DNA of 64,000 nt, taken from Sedimenticola thiotaurini. GTDB lineage: Bacteria > Pseudomonadota > Gammaproteobacteria > Chromatiales > Chromatiaceae. Position numbers and translations under genes: made by a program. The stretch spans positions 1 through 64,000 of the forward strand of contig VMRY01000001.1 in assembly GCA_007713595.1 (NCBI GenBank). Direction: 5' to 3'. Each line of letters opens with the position of its first letter. Positions within the stretch are counted from its first letter, which is position 1. Positions 19,228-28,576 of the stretch are shown one piece after another. The notes below the pieces were generated by a model. The model was given only the letters and a program-made list of their open reading frames with translations. It did not search any database and was not told the DNA's origin.

Positions 19228-19878
19228 TCACACGATTGAATTATCCAGCAACGCCACTAATCCAGCATGCTTTGATTGAATTAATTCACGCAGCTTTGCC
19301 ACCAGGTAGGAATCAAGCTTACTACCAGACTCACCCTGCATTATTTCCAACACGTCACTGGTGGCTCTGGCTGGATGGTAAGGTCGTGACTCTGTCATTG
19401 CATCAAAGCTATCTGCCACTGAAATAATACGGGCGATGTAGGGTATCTCCTCCCCCGTCAGACCATCTGGATAACCGCCACCATCGACATGCTCATGATG
19501 ATGCCGGACGGCCTGAGCAACGGCCTGGCCCAATTTCAACCCCAGTTCTTTGACAATGCCCTCCCCCTTTTCAGGGTGACTCTTCATGATCTCCATCTCA
19601 TCAGGAGTAAACCGGTTTGGTTTTAACAATATGTTATCAGGAATACCAATCTTTCCAATATCATGGAAATAGGCCGCGATATTGAGCGCCATCAAATCAT
19701 CCTCACCGAGGTTACAGCAGAGGCCAAGCAGATGGGCAAAACCCATCACCCTTCTTGAGTGATCCTGGGTATGGCTATCACGCTCAGCCAACGCAGTCAG
19801 CAGGGCCTTGCATCCTGGATCGAGGAAAGCATCATCTGCAGTAAAGCGCATGTTACGTACCATCTCTAATGGATCCAT
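19228..19878 (-). CDS. HD-GYP domain phosphodiesterase
   Basis: 216 residues, essentially a bare HD-GYP domain. Metal-binding and catalytic motifs are present in order: HSRRV, FHDIGKIGIPD, HPEKG, HHEHVDGGGYPDGL and SVADSFDAMTESRPYH. HD-GYP proteins hydrolyse c-di-GMP to GMP. Without an attached receiver it probably works as a free cytosolic enzyme, or under the neighbouring regulator. SKLDSYLVAKL near the end is typical of the family. Confidence 0.9.
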   Translation of the reverse strand: MDPLEMVRNMRFTADDAFLDPGCKALLTALAERDSHTQDHSRRVMGFAHLLGLCCNLGEDDLMALNIAAYFHDIGKIGIPDNILLKPNRFTPDEMEIMKSHPEKGEGIVKELGLKLGQAVAQAVRHHHEHVDGGGYPDGLTGEEIPYIARIISVADSFDAMTESRPYHPARATSDVLEIMQGESGSKLDSYLVAKLRELIQSKHAGLVALLDNSIV

Positions 19879-20283
19879 TGATCTACAGCCTCAATCACTG
19901 AACCCGTCAACCCAATAAAGGGAATTTCTTAAAAATTCACTTCGGTAAGCTTGCGTTTAACTCAGTAGTTTACTCAAGTATAGTCAAGCCTATGCACAAA
20001 CATATAGCAACTCAGCCAACCAGTAGCATGATCCGCTATTTTCGTTCTTGTGTAGAGCAGCGTGCTCCTTAAAGAACCAATCGACTTTATGGTTATATAT
20101 AATTAAAGTATTTGCGTTATTGCCCGAAAACCTTAGCAGGCCAGCTACATTTAAAACGAATTTCATGGAGAAAAAAAACGATCAGCGGTATTCATGATCT
20201 GTGACGACGGAACGTTTAAATCACTTAAATCATAATGTCGACTGAAAGAGTTTCAGTGGCAACAAACCAGTCAGAGACGAAAG
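19879..20283. other. Intergenic region holding the chemoreceptor promoter
   Basis: 405 bases, A+T-rich, between divergent HD-GYP and chemoreceptor genes. No coding frame with a ribosome site was seen. It contains the sigma-28-like promoter described separately. Confidence 0.6.
20104..20130 (+). promoter_or_regulatory. Sigma-28 (FliA) promoter of the chemoreceptor gene
   Basis: TAAAGTAT (20104-20111; consensus TAAAGTTT, 7 of 8) and CCCGAAAA (20123-20130; consensus GCCGATAA, 6 of 8) are separated by exactly the preferred 11 bases. It faces the chemoreceptor, about 150 bases from its ATG, fitting co-regulation with flagella. Confidence 0.7.
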
Positions 20284-22077
20284 ATGAGCCTATACACGCA
20301 GATTGAAAAGCACTTTTTCTTCACCCTCACACGAAAGATCGTCGGCAATATCGGCTTTCTGATCTCTTTTCAGCTGCTCTCCTTCTGGCTGGTGTTTAGC
20401 TACATCAGAGAAACCCAAGCACTGCTCAAAAACAGCACACCGAATGCCACCCTGGTTGAGCAACTCGCTACTCGACTGGATAGTCACCAAACAATACTGG
20501 CTGTACTGACTCTGATCAGCCTGGTGGCAGCCGTTGGTATTGCGCTCTATATGCGCCATCTCTTCCTGCGGCCAATTCGGGGCATTACAGAGATCCTGAG
20601 CGGTATTACAGAAAAAGACGGTGACATCTCGGCAAGATTACCGGTCACCACCCAGGACGAGATTGCAGACATGGCAAACAGCTATAATAAGTTTGCCGAA
20701 AATCTGCGCGGGATTATTGATAAAACCCGCCGCCGCACCGTTAGCGTGGCCTTGGGATCGACCAAGCTGGATCAAATGATCCACAGCGCTCATGAACGTG
20801 TTGACCAACAAGAAACGAACGCCACCCAGGTATTTCAGTCCAGCAGTGAAGCAACCCGGGCAATCGATGAAATCGCACGTCATACCAATACGATTTCTGA
20901 ACAAAACAGCGCTAATCTGGAAGAGGCAAATGCCTCATCTGCCAGACTGACCAAAGTAACAGAGCAGGTATCCGCAGTAAGCAATCTGCTGAGTGGGTTT
21001 AATGATACCGTCAACCTCCTTAGCAAGAATTCAGAAAATATTCGCACCATACTGACCATGGTTCAGGAGTTTTCAGACCAAACCAATCTGCTTGCCCTGA
21101 ATGCGGCCATAGAAGCCGCCCGTGCTGGAGAAAACGGTCGTGGGTTCGCAGTCGTTGCAGATGAAGTACGTAATCTTTCCCATAAGGTGAACAGTGCCAC
21201 AGGCGAGATCAGTAAAAATATTAGTGAAATGTCAACTCTGGTTGAAAACACCAAGAAGGGAACGATTGAAATACAACAGTATACCGAAAGCACCCAGATG
21301 GTTATCGACGATACCTCTCTCCAGTTTAAGAAAATGGTCAGCGATTTTGAAGTGGTAAATGCGCAACTTATTGAGATCAGTGCGGCAATCGAAGAGTTGT
21401 CCATCACTAACAAAGAGTCACATAGTAACGTCAGTGTGATCGCCGACTTGAGCAAAAGTATAAAGGCCGACATGGATGACTCCCAGAAGTATTCCGAGGA
21501 GCTTGAAGTCGCCACCGAACAAACACAGGAGTTACTCTCCCGCTTCATTATTGGGCAAGGCGGATTCGAAAACATGATACAAACAGCGCGCGGATGGGCG
21601 AATCAGGTGCAACAAGCACTTAATGAACTTGCCGGCCGTGGTATTAATCTGTTTGATGTCAACTACAAGCCGGTTCCCAACACCAACCCCCAAAAGTACA
21701 ACATCTCTTACGGCAATGCTTATGAATCGGCCATACAGCCACTGATTGACCGGTTCGTTAAAGAACGACCCGATTTTATCTATGCTGTACCTGTCGACAA
21801 AAATGGCTATCTGCCTGCCCATCACAGTCATCTCTCCAAACCGATGACAGGTAATTTCGAGACAGACAATATCAACAGCCGGCACATGAAAATATACAAT
21901 AACAACCGTGCTGAGATCCGCCGCGCAGCCAACACAGAACCGTTCTTGCTTCAGACCTACATCAGGGATACGGGTGAGATACTCAATGATCTCTCATTCC
22001 CACTCTACGTTAATGGCAAGCATTGGGGCGGTTTTATCCTTGGCTTCAGGCCAGAGCAACTCTTGGAAAAAGGATAA
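20284..22077 (+). CDS. Methyl-accepting chemotaxis protein with a C-terminal sensory domain
   Basis: 597 residues. Two membrane helices (about 18-38 and 62-83) enclose only a tiny periplasmic loop of about 22 residues. HAMP follows (about 84-140), then the signalling domain with the hairpin-tip sequence [32 protein letters not shown]. After the coiled coil, residues about 430-597 form a further domain ([52 protein letters not shown]), similar to the Cache-like C-terminal domain found in a subset of receptors. Sensing is therefore probably cytoplasmic. The gene starts 7 bases after GACGAAAG and is likely transcribed with flagellar genes. Confidence 0.92.
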   Translation: MSLYTQIEKHFFFTLTRKIVGNIGFLISFQLLSFWLVFSYIRETQALLKNSTPNATLVEQLATRLDSHQTILAVLTLISLVAAVGIALYMRHLFLRPIRGITEILSGITEKDGDISARLPVTTQDEIADMANSYNKFAENLRGIIDKTRRRTVSVALGSTKLDQMIHSAHERVDQQETNATQVFQSSSEATRAIDEIARHTNTISEQNSANLEEANASSARLTKVTEQVSAVSNLLSGFNDTVNLLSKNSENIRTILTMVQEFSDQTNLLALNAAIEAARAGENGRGFAVVADEVRNLSHKVNSATGEISKNISEMSTLVENTKKGTIEIQQYTESTQMVIDDTSLQFKKMVSDFEVVNAQLIEISAAIEELSITNKESHSNVSVIADLSKSIKADMDDSQKYSEELEVATEQTQELLSRFIIGQGGFENMIQTARGWANQVQQALNELAGRGINLFDVNYKPVPNTNPQKYNISYGNAYESAIQPLIDRFVKERPDFIYAVPVDKNGYLPAHHSHLSKPMTGNFETDNINSRHMKIYNNNRAEIRRAANTEPFLLQTYIRDTGEILNDLSFPLYVNGKHWGGFILGFRPEQLLEKG

Positions 22078-22091
22078 ATGATTGCGCCATC

Positions 22092-22123
22092 GGCCAGCAT
22101 CTGGACAGATACAGATGCTGGCC
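22092..22123 (+). terminator. Hairpin after the chemoreceptor gene
   Basis: Perfect 12-bp stem GGCCAGCATCTG (22092-22103) with its complement at 22112-22123 and an 8-nt loop. No T-run follows, so termination would need help; it may instead protect the 3' end. Confidence 0.5.
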
Positions 22124-22206
22124 CCATCCCCTCTGATTCTCCGGTATAATCTGCCCAATAGAGCGGAGACAAACCACAACTACGCGACCACCATCAGGGG
22201 AGCCCC

Positions 22207-23130
22207 ATGCAGATTCAGTGGTATCCGGGCCACATGCACAAGGCCAGCAAAGAGATTAAAAAGACGCTGCCACAGGTCGATGTCATTATCGAAGTACTGG
22301 ATGCACGCATTCCCTTCAGCAGCACCAACCCCATGCTCTCGACCCTGCGCGGCGATAAGCCCTGCATCAAGGTATTAAGCAAGAGTGATCTGGCCGATCC
22401 AGAGCTTACTGTGCAGTGGCAGACGTATCTGGAACAGGAGCAAGGGGTAAGAAGCCTGGCCATTTCATCACTACAGCCGGCGACTCTGAAACAGCTACCC
22501 GAGCTCTGCCGCACGCTATTTCCTGTCAAAGCAAAAAGCCTCAAAGGGATCCACGCCATGATTGTTGGCATCCCCAATGCCGGCAAATCCACGCTGATCA
22601 ACATACTGGCAAAGCGGATCATCGCCAAAACCGGTAATGAACCCGCCATAACCAAACATCAGCAACGCATTAACCTGGGGGACGGTATCGTGCTCTCGGA
22701 TACGCCCGGTGTGCTTTGGCCCAATATTACAAATCGTAACAGCGGCTATCGACTTGCAGCTACTGGCGCCATCAAGGATACCGCCATGCAAAATGATGAT
22801 GTCGCCCATTTCACTGCCGAGTATCTCCTTAGTGCCTATCCGCAACTGTTGAAAACGCGTTATCAGCTGGACATACTGCCTGAAACCGCAGACGAGCTAT
22901 TGGATGTCATCGGAAAAAAACGTGGCTGCTTACGTGGTGGCGGCCATGTTGACATGGACAAGGTCAGCAAACTGCTCCTGACTGAATTGCGCTCAGGTAA
23001 TTTGGGGGGAATCACCCTTGAAACACCCGCCATGATGGAACTTGAAATGGTAGAGACTCAGCATTTACAAGCAGAAAAGATGGCCGAACGAGCGAAAAGA
23101 AAAGAGCAGAGGCGGGCGAAGCGCAAATAA
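22207..23130 (+). CDS. ylqF: Ribosome biogenesis GTPase YlqF/RbgA family
   Basis: 307 residues, circularly permuted GTPase order: G4 SKSDL (about 57), G5-like SSLQ, then G1 GIPNAGKSTLIN (about 120-131), G2 and G3 DTPGVLWP. N-terminal WYPGHMHKASKEIK is the family signature, as is the basic tail (EKMAERAKRKEQRRAKRK). In Bacillus, RbgA assists late 50S assembly; in this lineage the same role is likely but not proved. Confidence 0.93.
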   Translation: MQIQWYPGHMHKASKEIKKTLPQVDVIIEVLDARIPFSSTNPMLSTLRGDKPCIKVLSKSDLADPELTVQWQTYLEQEQGVRSLAISSLQPATLKQLPELCRTLFPVKAKSLKGIHAMIVGIPNAGKSTLINILAKRIIAKTGNEPAITKHQQRINLGDGIVLSDTPGVLWPNITNRNSGYRLAATGAIKDTAMQNDDVAHFTAEYLLSAYPQLLKTRYQLDILPETADELLDVIGKKRGCLRGGGHVDMDKVSKLLLTELRSGNLGGITLETPAMMELEMVETQHLQAEKMAERAKRKEQRRAKRK

Positions 23131-23309
23131 CAGGATGGAAATTATAAGTGTACTGCAGAACTTTCACCAATCAAATCATACGATGGAACAAAATAGTCGA
23201 TTCTATTCCAACGACAACAGGATGGATGAAAAGCGTACACGTTAAACTATACTGAATGAAACTCAACAAAAACATGAATGTCATAACAAGCTGAATAGCC
23301 ATTATTAAA

Positions 23310-24512
23310 ATGAACATGAGTCAAGATCAACCATCCTTTATCAGCACCTTTTTTAAAATGGAATCAGCCGGCGGCATCATCTTGATGCTGTCCGCTGTAT
23401 TTGCACTGGTGTGTGCCAACACCCCGCTGCAGAGTTATTACTCCCTGATCCTTGACACCCCTGTTGAGATTAGAATTGGGGCGTTGGAGATCGCCAAACC
23501 TTCTCTGTTATGGATCAATGACGGGCTTATGGCCGTCTTCTTTTTTCTGGTAGGACTGGAATTAAAGCGGGAATTGATCGAGGGTGAGCTGGCCGACAAA
23601 CGTAACATCGTATTACCCGGCTTTGGTGCCATTGGGGGCATGGCCATACCCGCATTGATCTACACCCTGTTCAACTGGGGAGACAGTACGGCCATGGCCG
23701 GATGGGCGATCCCTGCCGCAACCGATATTGCATTCGCGCTGGGCGTCCTGGTTCTGTTAGGCTCGCGGGTACCGACATCAATTAAACTGTTCCTGACTTC
23801 CCTGGCCATTTTTGATGATATCGGTGCCATTCTCATCATCGCCATTTTCTATACCGCAAAGATCTCTTTTGTTTCGCTGATCATTGTCGCCTGCTGTTTA
23901 ACCATCCTGGCCATTCTCAATTATCGCAAGGTTGAGTCGAAAAGCGTGTACTTCTTTGTCGGCATTATCATGTGGATTGCCATGCTCAAGTCTGGCGTGC
24001 ATGCCACATTGGCAGGGGTCATGCTTGCGATATTTATTCCCATGCGCTCAGCCAGCAAACCAGATCACTCGCCATTGAAAGAAATTGAACACGATCTGCA
24101 CTCGGTTGTGGCATTCTGGATATTGCCGATTTTTGCTTTCGCCAATGCGGGCATCAGCTTAACCGGTGTCGGGCTGGAACAGATGCTCCACAGCGTACCG
24201 TTAGGCATCGCGCTGGGACTTTTCCTGGGGAAACAGCTTGGTGTATTCGGCTTCTGTTGGCTGGCCATTAAGCTTAACCTGACTCGCCTGCCAAGCGACA
24301 TATCCTGGCGTTCGCTCTATGGCACAGCCGCTCTGTGTGGCATTGGCTTTACCATGAGCCTGTTCATCGGCTCATTGGCCTTTGAAGAGACAGACGTGAA
24401 TCTCATCTTCGATGAACGGCTCGGGATTATTATCGGCTCTCTCGCTTCCGGCGTTGTTGGCTATCTGATCCTGCGCAGCAGTCTGCCAACGGCTGTTAAA
24501 CAATCAGGGTAA
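23310..24512 (+). CDS. nhaA: Na+/H+ antiporter NhaA
   Basis: 400 residues with about 12 membrane helices. The catalytic aspartates are present in PAATDIAFALGV (equivalent of Asp133) and AIFDDIGAI (Asp163/Asp164 of the E. coli enzyme), and the unwound-helix motif GIGFTMSLFI is intact. It exports Na+ in exchange for protons at the inner membrane, consistent with a saline habitat. The 3' end overlaps the convergent oxidoreductase gene by 9 bases. Confidence 0.95.
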   Translation: MNMSQDQPSFISTFFKMESAGGIILMLSAVFALVCANTPLQSYYSLILDTPVEIRIGALEIAKPSLLWINDGLMAVFFFLVGLELKRELIEGELADKRNIVLPGFGAIGGMAIPALIYTLFNWGDSTAMAGWAIPAATDIAFALGVLVLLGSRVPTSIKLFLTSLAIFDDIGAILIIAIFYTAKISFVSLIIVACCLTILAILNYRKVESKSVYFFVGIIMWIAMLKSGVHATLAGVMLAIFIPMRSASKPDHSPLKEIEHDLHSVVAFWILPIFAFANAGISLTGVGLEQMLHSVPLGIALGLFLGKQLGVFGFCWLAIKLNLTRLPSDISWRSLYGTAALCGIGFTMSLFIGSLAFEETDVNLIFDERLGIIIGSLASGVVGYLILRSSLPTAVKQSG

Positions 24513-25484
24513 CAGCACCGTTGCCCCGGTGGTCTTTCTTGCCTCAAGATCCTCATGTGCCTGCGCTACATCATTCAGCGCATAACGCTGGCCTATCTGA
24601 ACTTTAACAATACCCTGCACAACCACATCAATCAGATCATTAGCACACTCTGTCAACAGGGCCCGGTTGCGAACATAGGTCCCCAAGGTGGGACGCTGCA
24701 CATAGAGTGAGCCTTTCTGTGCCAGCAGGCCCAGATTAAAATCGGTAATTGGACCAGACGCACTGCCAAAGCTGACCAAGGTACCGGTGGGTCGCAATGA
24801 ATCGAGTGAAGCCATCAGCGTTGCCTGTCCAACAGAGTCATAGACCGCCGCCACCCCTTCACCGCCGGTGATATCACGCACCCTTGCCGCCACATCTTCC
24901 TGGTTATACAGGATAATATGCTGGCAACCCTGTTCACGGGCCAACCGGGCCTTTTCTGCCGACCCTACACAACCGATAACAGTGACACCCAGATGATTGG
25001 CCCATTGAGTCAGCAGCGTACCTACACCACCCGCTGCCGCCATCACCAGGATGGCATCACCCGACTGTACCGGGTAAGAACTTTTCAGCAGATAACGGGC
25101 TGTCATACCCTGCAACATCATGGCCGCCGCGGTTTCATCACTGAGGCTATCCGGCAACTTAACCAGCTTACTCGCATCAATCAGCCGCTCTGTGGCATAG
25201 GCACCCAACACCATGGCATAGGCTACCCGATCTCCCTCAGCAAGGTCGGTGACTCCTTCACCCACAGCTTCGACAACGCCGGCGGCCTCCATGCCCAGGG
25301 TTTGTGGAAAATCACCCAGTGGATAGAGACCGGTGCGCTGATAGACATCGATAAAATTAAGGCCAACCGCCGTATGGCGCAACCGAACTTCACCTTTGCC
25401 AGGCGCACCTACCGAGACCGCTTCCCACTGCAAAACTTCAGGGCCGCCATATTGATGAATACGAATTGCATGGGTCACTGTCAC
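24504..25484 (-). CDS. NADPH:quinone oxidoreductase (Qor-type, MDR superfamily)
   Basis: 326 residues. GroES-like N-terminal domain and Rossmann domain with AAGGVGTLLTQWA. The quinone-reductase signature region VYQRTGLYP and the absence of the cysteine/histidine zinc ligands of alcohol dehydrogenases place it with Qor/zeta-crystallin. It reduces quinones or enones using NADPH. Confidence 0.9.
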   Translation of the reverse strand: MTVTHAIRIHQYGGPEVLQWEAVSVGAPGKGEVRLRHTAVGLNFIDVYQRTGLYPLGDFPQTLGMEAAGVVEAVGEGVTDLAEGDRVAYAMVLGAYATERLIDASKLVKLPDSLSDETAAAMMLQGMTARYLLKSSYPVQSGDAILVMAAAGGVGTLLTQWANHLGVTVIGCVGSAEKARLAREQGCQHIILYNQEDVAARVRDITGGEGVAAVYDSVGQATLMASLDSLRPTGTLVSFGSASGPITDFNLGLLAQKGSLYVQRPTLGTYVRNRALLTECANDLIDVVVQGIVKVQIGQRYALNDVAQAHEDLEARKTTGATVLLP

Positions 25485-25594
25485 GCTCCTCTGAAAGTAG
25501 TTTTAACATTGGAGATTTCAGCGATATACGCAGAATCTCAATAGCTTTAAAACTAGCAGAAGCGAACAGGGAGAACAAAGACTATTAACGATTA

Positions 25595-26320
25595 TTACTG
25601 CCTTCTGGCAATCTCCGCCTCAACCTGCTCCAGGCTCTCATGCCGCACATCTTTTCCTTTGACCAGGAATACCACATAACGGCTGATATTCTTGGCGTGA
25701 CCGCCGATGCGTTCCAGGGCACGCAGCCCAAGTACAACATCAACCATGTGACCGACACTTCTCGAGTCTTCCATAATGAAAGTGGAGAGACGCCGCAGGG
25801 CAGAACGGAAGTCATCTCCTACCACGCCGTCGCGACGAATTACATCCAGAGCCAACTCCAGATCAAGCTCATCAAATGCGCTGACTGCATCTTCCACCAT
25901 CAGATTGACAAAGCCCGCCATCTTGATCAGATCATCCAGCAGATGATGATTCGGCGGATTGGCGTCGCCATCATAAAAGCGGATGGTGAGATGCGCCAGG
26001 CGGCGCGCCTGATCACCGATCCTTTCCAGATCACCGACAATCTTGGCAACCGTCATAATTTCCCGCAGATCCCGGGCGACTGGCTGCCGCTTGGCGATCA
26101 GACGGATAATCTCTTCATCGGCCTTTATGTCCAGCGCATCAATATCCCTGTCGCCGACAATCACTGTTTTCGCCACATCCACATCTTCCTCAATCAGAGA
26201 GTGTGCGGCCTCCAGTACCTGTTTGCAGGCAAGATCCTTGAGCTGAATTACCAGCTGATGAAGATGATTCAGATCCTTGTTATAACTGCTGACGATGTGG
26301 CCGTCGGTCATCTTATTCAT
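25595..26320 (-). CDS. phoU: Phosphate transport regulator PhoU
   Basis: 241 residues, all-helical, with two PhoU repeats carrying the metal-binding E/DxxxD-type motifs (for example DRDIDALDIKADEEI and GDLERIGDQARRLA in the first half, ALERIGGHAKNISRYV in the second). PhoU links the Pst transporter to PhoR so that PhoB is shut off when phosphate is plentiful. It is the last gene of the pst operon, 3 bases after pstB. Confidence 0.95.
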   Translation of the reverse strand: MNKMTDGHIVSSYNKDLNHLHQLVIQLKDLACKQVLEAAHSLIEEDVDVAKTVIVGDRDIDALDIKADEEIIRLIAKRQPVARDLREIMTVAKIVGDLERIGDQARRLAHLTIRFYDGDANPPNHHLLDDLIKMAGFVNLMVEDAVSAFDELDLELALDVIRRDGVVGDDFRSALRRLSTFIMEDSRSVGHMVDVVLGLRALERIGGHAKNISRYVVFLVKGKDVRHESLEQVEAEIARRQ

Positions 26321-26323
26321 ACC

Positions 26324-27238
26324 TTATCCAAAACGCCCCGTAATATAATCCTCGGTCAAACGATGACGGGGATTGGTGAAAATATCATCGGTCTTTCCAA
26401 CTTCAACCAACTCACCAAGATGGAAGTAAGCGGTACGCTGTGAGACACGTGCCGCCTGCTGCATAGAGTGGGTAACGATGGCAATGGTGTATTGCTCACG
26501 CAGTTCATCAATCAACTCTTCGACACGCGCCGTTGCAATCGGGTCAAGCGCAGAACAGGGTTCATCCATCAGAATGACTTCAGGCGCAACGGCAATAGTA
26601 CGCGCTATACAGAGCCGCTGTTGCTGCCCTCCAGAGAGTCCGGTACCGGTTTCATCAAGACGGTCTTTGACCTCATCCCACAGTCCCGCTTTAAGTAGTG
26701 ACTCTTCAACAATATCATCCAACTCAGACTTGCTGCTGGTCAGGCCATGAATGCGCGGGCCATAGGCCACATTGTCGTAGATTGATTTCGGGAACGGATT
26801 GGGCTTCTGAAACACCATCCCCACCTGGGCACGCAGTGGTACCACATCCAGTGAGCTGTCATAGATATCCTGTTCGTCGAGCCTGATCTCCCCCTCCACA
26901 CGACAGATATCGATGGTGTCATTCATCCGGTTCAGGCAGCGAAGAAAAGTTGATTTTCCACAACCGGAAGGTCCAATCATGGCAACCACTTCATTCTTTC
27001 CGATATCCAGGCTGACGTTATTTATGGCCAACTTGTCACCGTAGTAAACATTAACATTCCGCGCCGTCATGCGGGGATCAGCCACCGTGATATCACCCAC
27101 CGTACCATTAATGGCACGGGACTCATCAGCAACAGGACTAAAGCCCGCGGCAATAACACTGGCTGGGACAGCTATGGCTGTATCTGGCGTTACACTTAAC
27201 ATATCAACACTCCCGTTATGCATTCGGATTTTGCTCAC
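26324..27238 (-). CDS. pstB: Phosphate ABC transporter ATPase PstB
   Basis: 304 residues. Walker [11 protein letters not shown]-loop [11 protein letters not shown], signature [16 protein letters not shown], Walker [14 protein letters not shown] and switch THSMQQA are all present. About 55 N-terminal residues precede the usual PstB start; a later initiation near [11 protein letters not shown] (27070) would give the standard length, so the start is uncertain. PstB powers high-affinity phosphate import with PstA and PstC. Confidence 0.95.
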   Translation of the reverse strand: MSKIRMHNGSVDMLSVTPDTAIAVPASVIAAGFSPVADESRAINGTVGDITVADPRMTARNVNVYYGDKLAINNVSLDIGKNEVVAMIGPSGCGKSTFLRCLNRMNDTIDICRVEGEIRLDEQDIYDSSLDVVPLRAQVGMVFQKPNPFPKSIYDNVAYGPRIHGLTSSKSELDDIVEESLLKAGLWDEVKDRLDETGTGLSGGQQQRLCIARTIAVAPEVILMDEPCSALDPIATARVEELIDELREQYTIAIVTHSMQQAARVSQRTAYFHLGELVEVGKTDDIFTNPRHRLTEDYITGRFG

Positions 27239-27283
27239 TCATAATTCGTTTTTCGTAATACCCAATCATCTGGTAAACCCCGA

Positions 27284-28576
27284 TCACCAACGGCGCTCAA
27301 AGCGCTTACGCAGAATAACGGCCAACACATTCATCACTATCAGGAAGCCCAGCAGCACCATAATGGCGGCAGAGGTCTTCTCCATGAAAGCGCGCTCAGG
27401 GCTGTCGGCCCAGAGGAAAATCTGTACCGGCAGGACGGTTGCCGGATCCATCGCCCCACCGGGTATGTCCACAATAAACGCCACCATGCCGATCATCAGC
27501 AGTGGCGCAGTCTCACCCAATGCCTGCGCCATACCAATAATGGTGCCGGTCAGCATTCCAGGCATGGAGAGCGGCAGTACATGATGGAATACGGCCTGCA
27601 TCTTTGAAGCGCCCACTCCGAGGGCCGCTTCACGAATGGAAGGAGGTACGGCCTTGAGTGCCGCGCGACTGGCGATAATAATCGTTGGCAGGGTCATCAG
27701 GGTAAGCACCATGCCACCCACCAATGGGGCTGAGCGGGGCAGTCCAAAAAAGTTGATGAACACTGCAAGACCCAGCAGACCAAATACAATTGAAGGGACA
27801 GCCGCCAGATTGTTGATATTCACCTCAACCAGATCGGTCCAGCGATTACGCGGGGCGAACTCTTCAAGATAGACAGCGGCAGCGACCCCCATTGGAAAGG
27901 AGAGTAGCAGCGTTATGATCAGGGTATAGAGTGATCCCATTACTGCCCCGCCGATACCGGCCAACTCGGGTTCACGGGAATCGCCACCGGTAAGGAAGGT
28001 CAGGTTAAAAAACTTTTCTATCTTTTGATCGGCTTCGAGCTTCTCAATCCAGGCCACCACATTATCTTTAATGCGCCGTTCCGACTCCGGAACGGTACGA
28101 TCAATATGCCCCTTGATCAGCATATCAATATCATCATCTGCCGGCAGCCAGAGCTGTGTCCGTGTGCCAATCAATGCTGGATCTGCCAACACTTTTTCAC
28201 GCAGCACCAGGGGAGCCCCGTTGCTGACTATGGCGTAGAGTTCACGTTTCTCTTTTCGCCCCTTTACCTCAGGATAGAGTGCCCGCAGGGATTGCTTTAT
28301 CAGACCCGCATAGTTGGCGGAAGAGAGCACGGCATACTCACGTTCACCCGCCGGGTCGATTATCGATTCAGTGAATTCGATATCCATCAGAATACGTGTC
28401 TGCTGGAAGGCGCTGTACCCTTTACTGATAATGCTCAAGAACATCAGACCAACAAAGGTAAGCCCCAATAAAACCGCAAAAAAACCGAACCGGCGGAAGC
28501 GTCTTTCACGCCCATAACGCTGTTTGAGCGTTGCGTTAACCCGATCCATTGTTCTGATCTGTTCCTGCTTACTCAT
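27284..28576 (-). CDS. pstA: Phosphate ABC transporter permease PstA (long form)
   Basis: 430 residues, far longer than the roughly 300 of E. coli. An N-terminal basic region and first helix (about 28-50) are followed by a large periplasmic insertion (about 55-200) and then the five-helix permease core with the EAA-type loop AALGVGASKMQAVFHHVLPLSMPG. Long PstA proteins of this kind occur in other proteobacteria. The start overlaps the pstC stop by 8 bases. Confidence 0.93.
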   Translation of the reverse strand: MSKQEQIRTMDRVNATLKQRYGRERRFRRFGFFAVLLGLTFVGLMFLSIISKGYSAFQQTRILMDIEFTESIIDPAGEREYAVLSSANYAGLIKQSLRALYPEVKGRKEKRELYAIVSNGAPLVLREKVLADPALIGTRTQLWLPADDDIDMLIKGHIDRTVPESERRIKDNVVAWIEKLEADQKIEKFFNLTFLTGGDSREPELAGIGGAVMGSLYTLIITLLLSFPMGVAAAVYLEEFAPRNRWTDLVEVNINNLAAVPSIVFGLLGLAVFINFFGLPRSAPLVGGMVLTLMTLPTIIIASRAALKAVPPSIREAALGVGASKMQAVFHHVLPLSMPGMLTGTIIGMAQALGETAPLLMIGMVAFIVDIPGGAMDPATVLPVQIFLWADSPERAFMEKTSAAIMVLLGFLIVMNVLAVILRKRFERRW

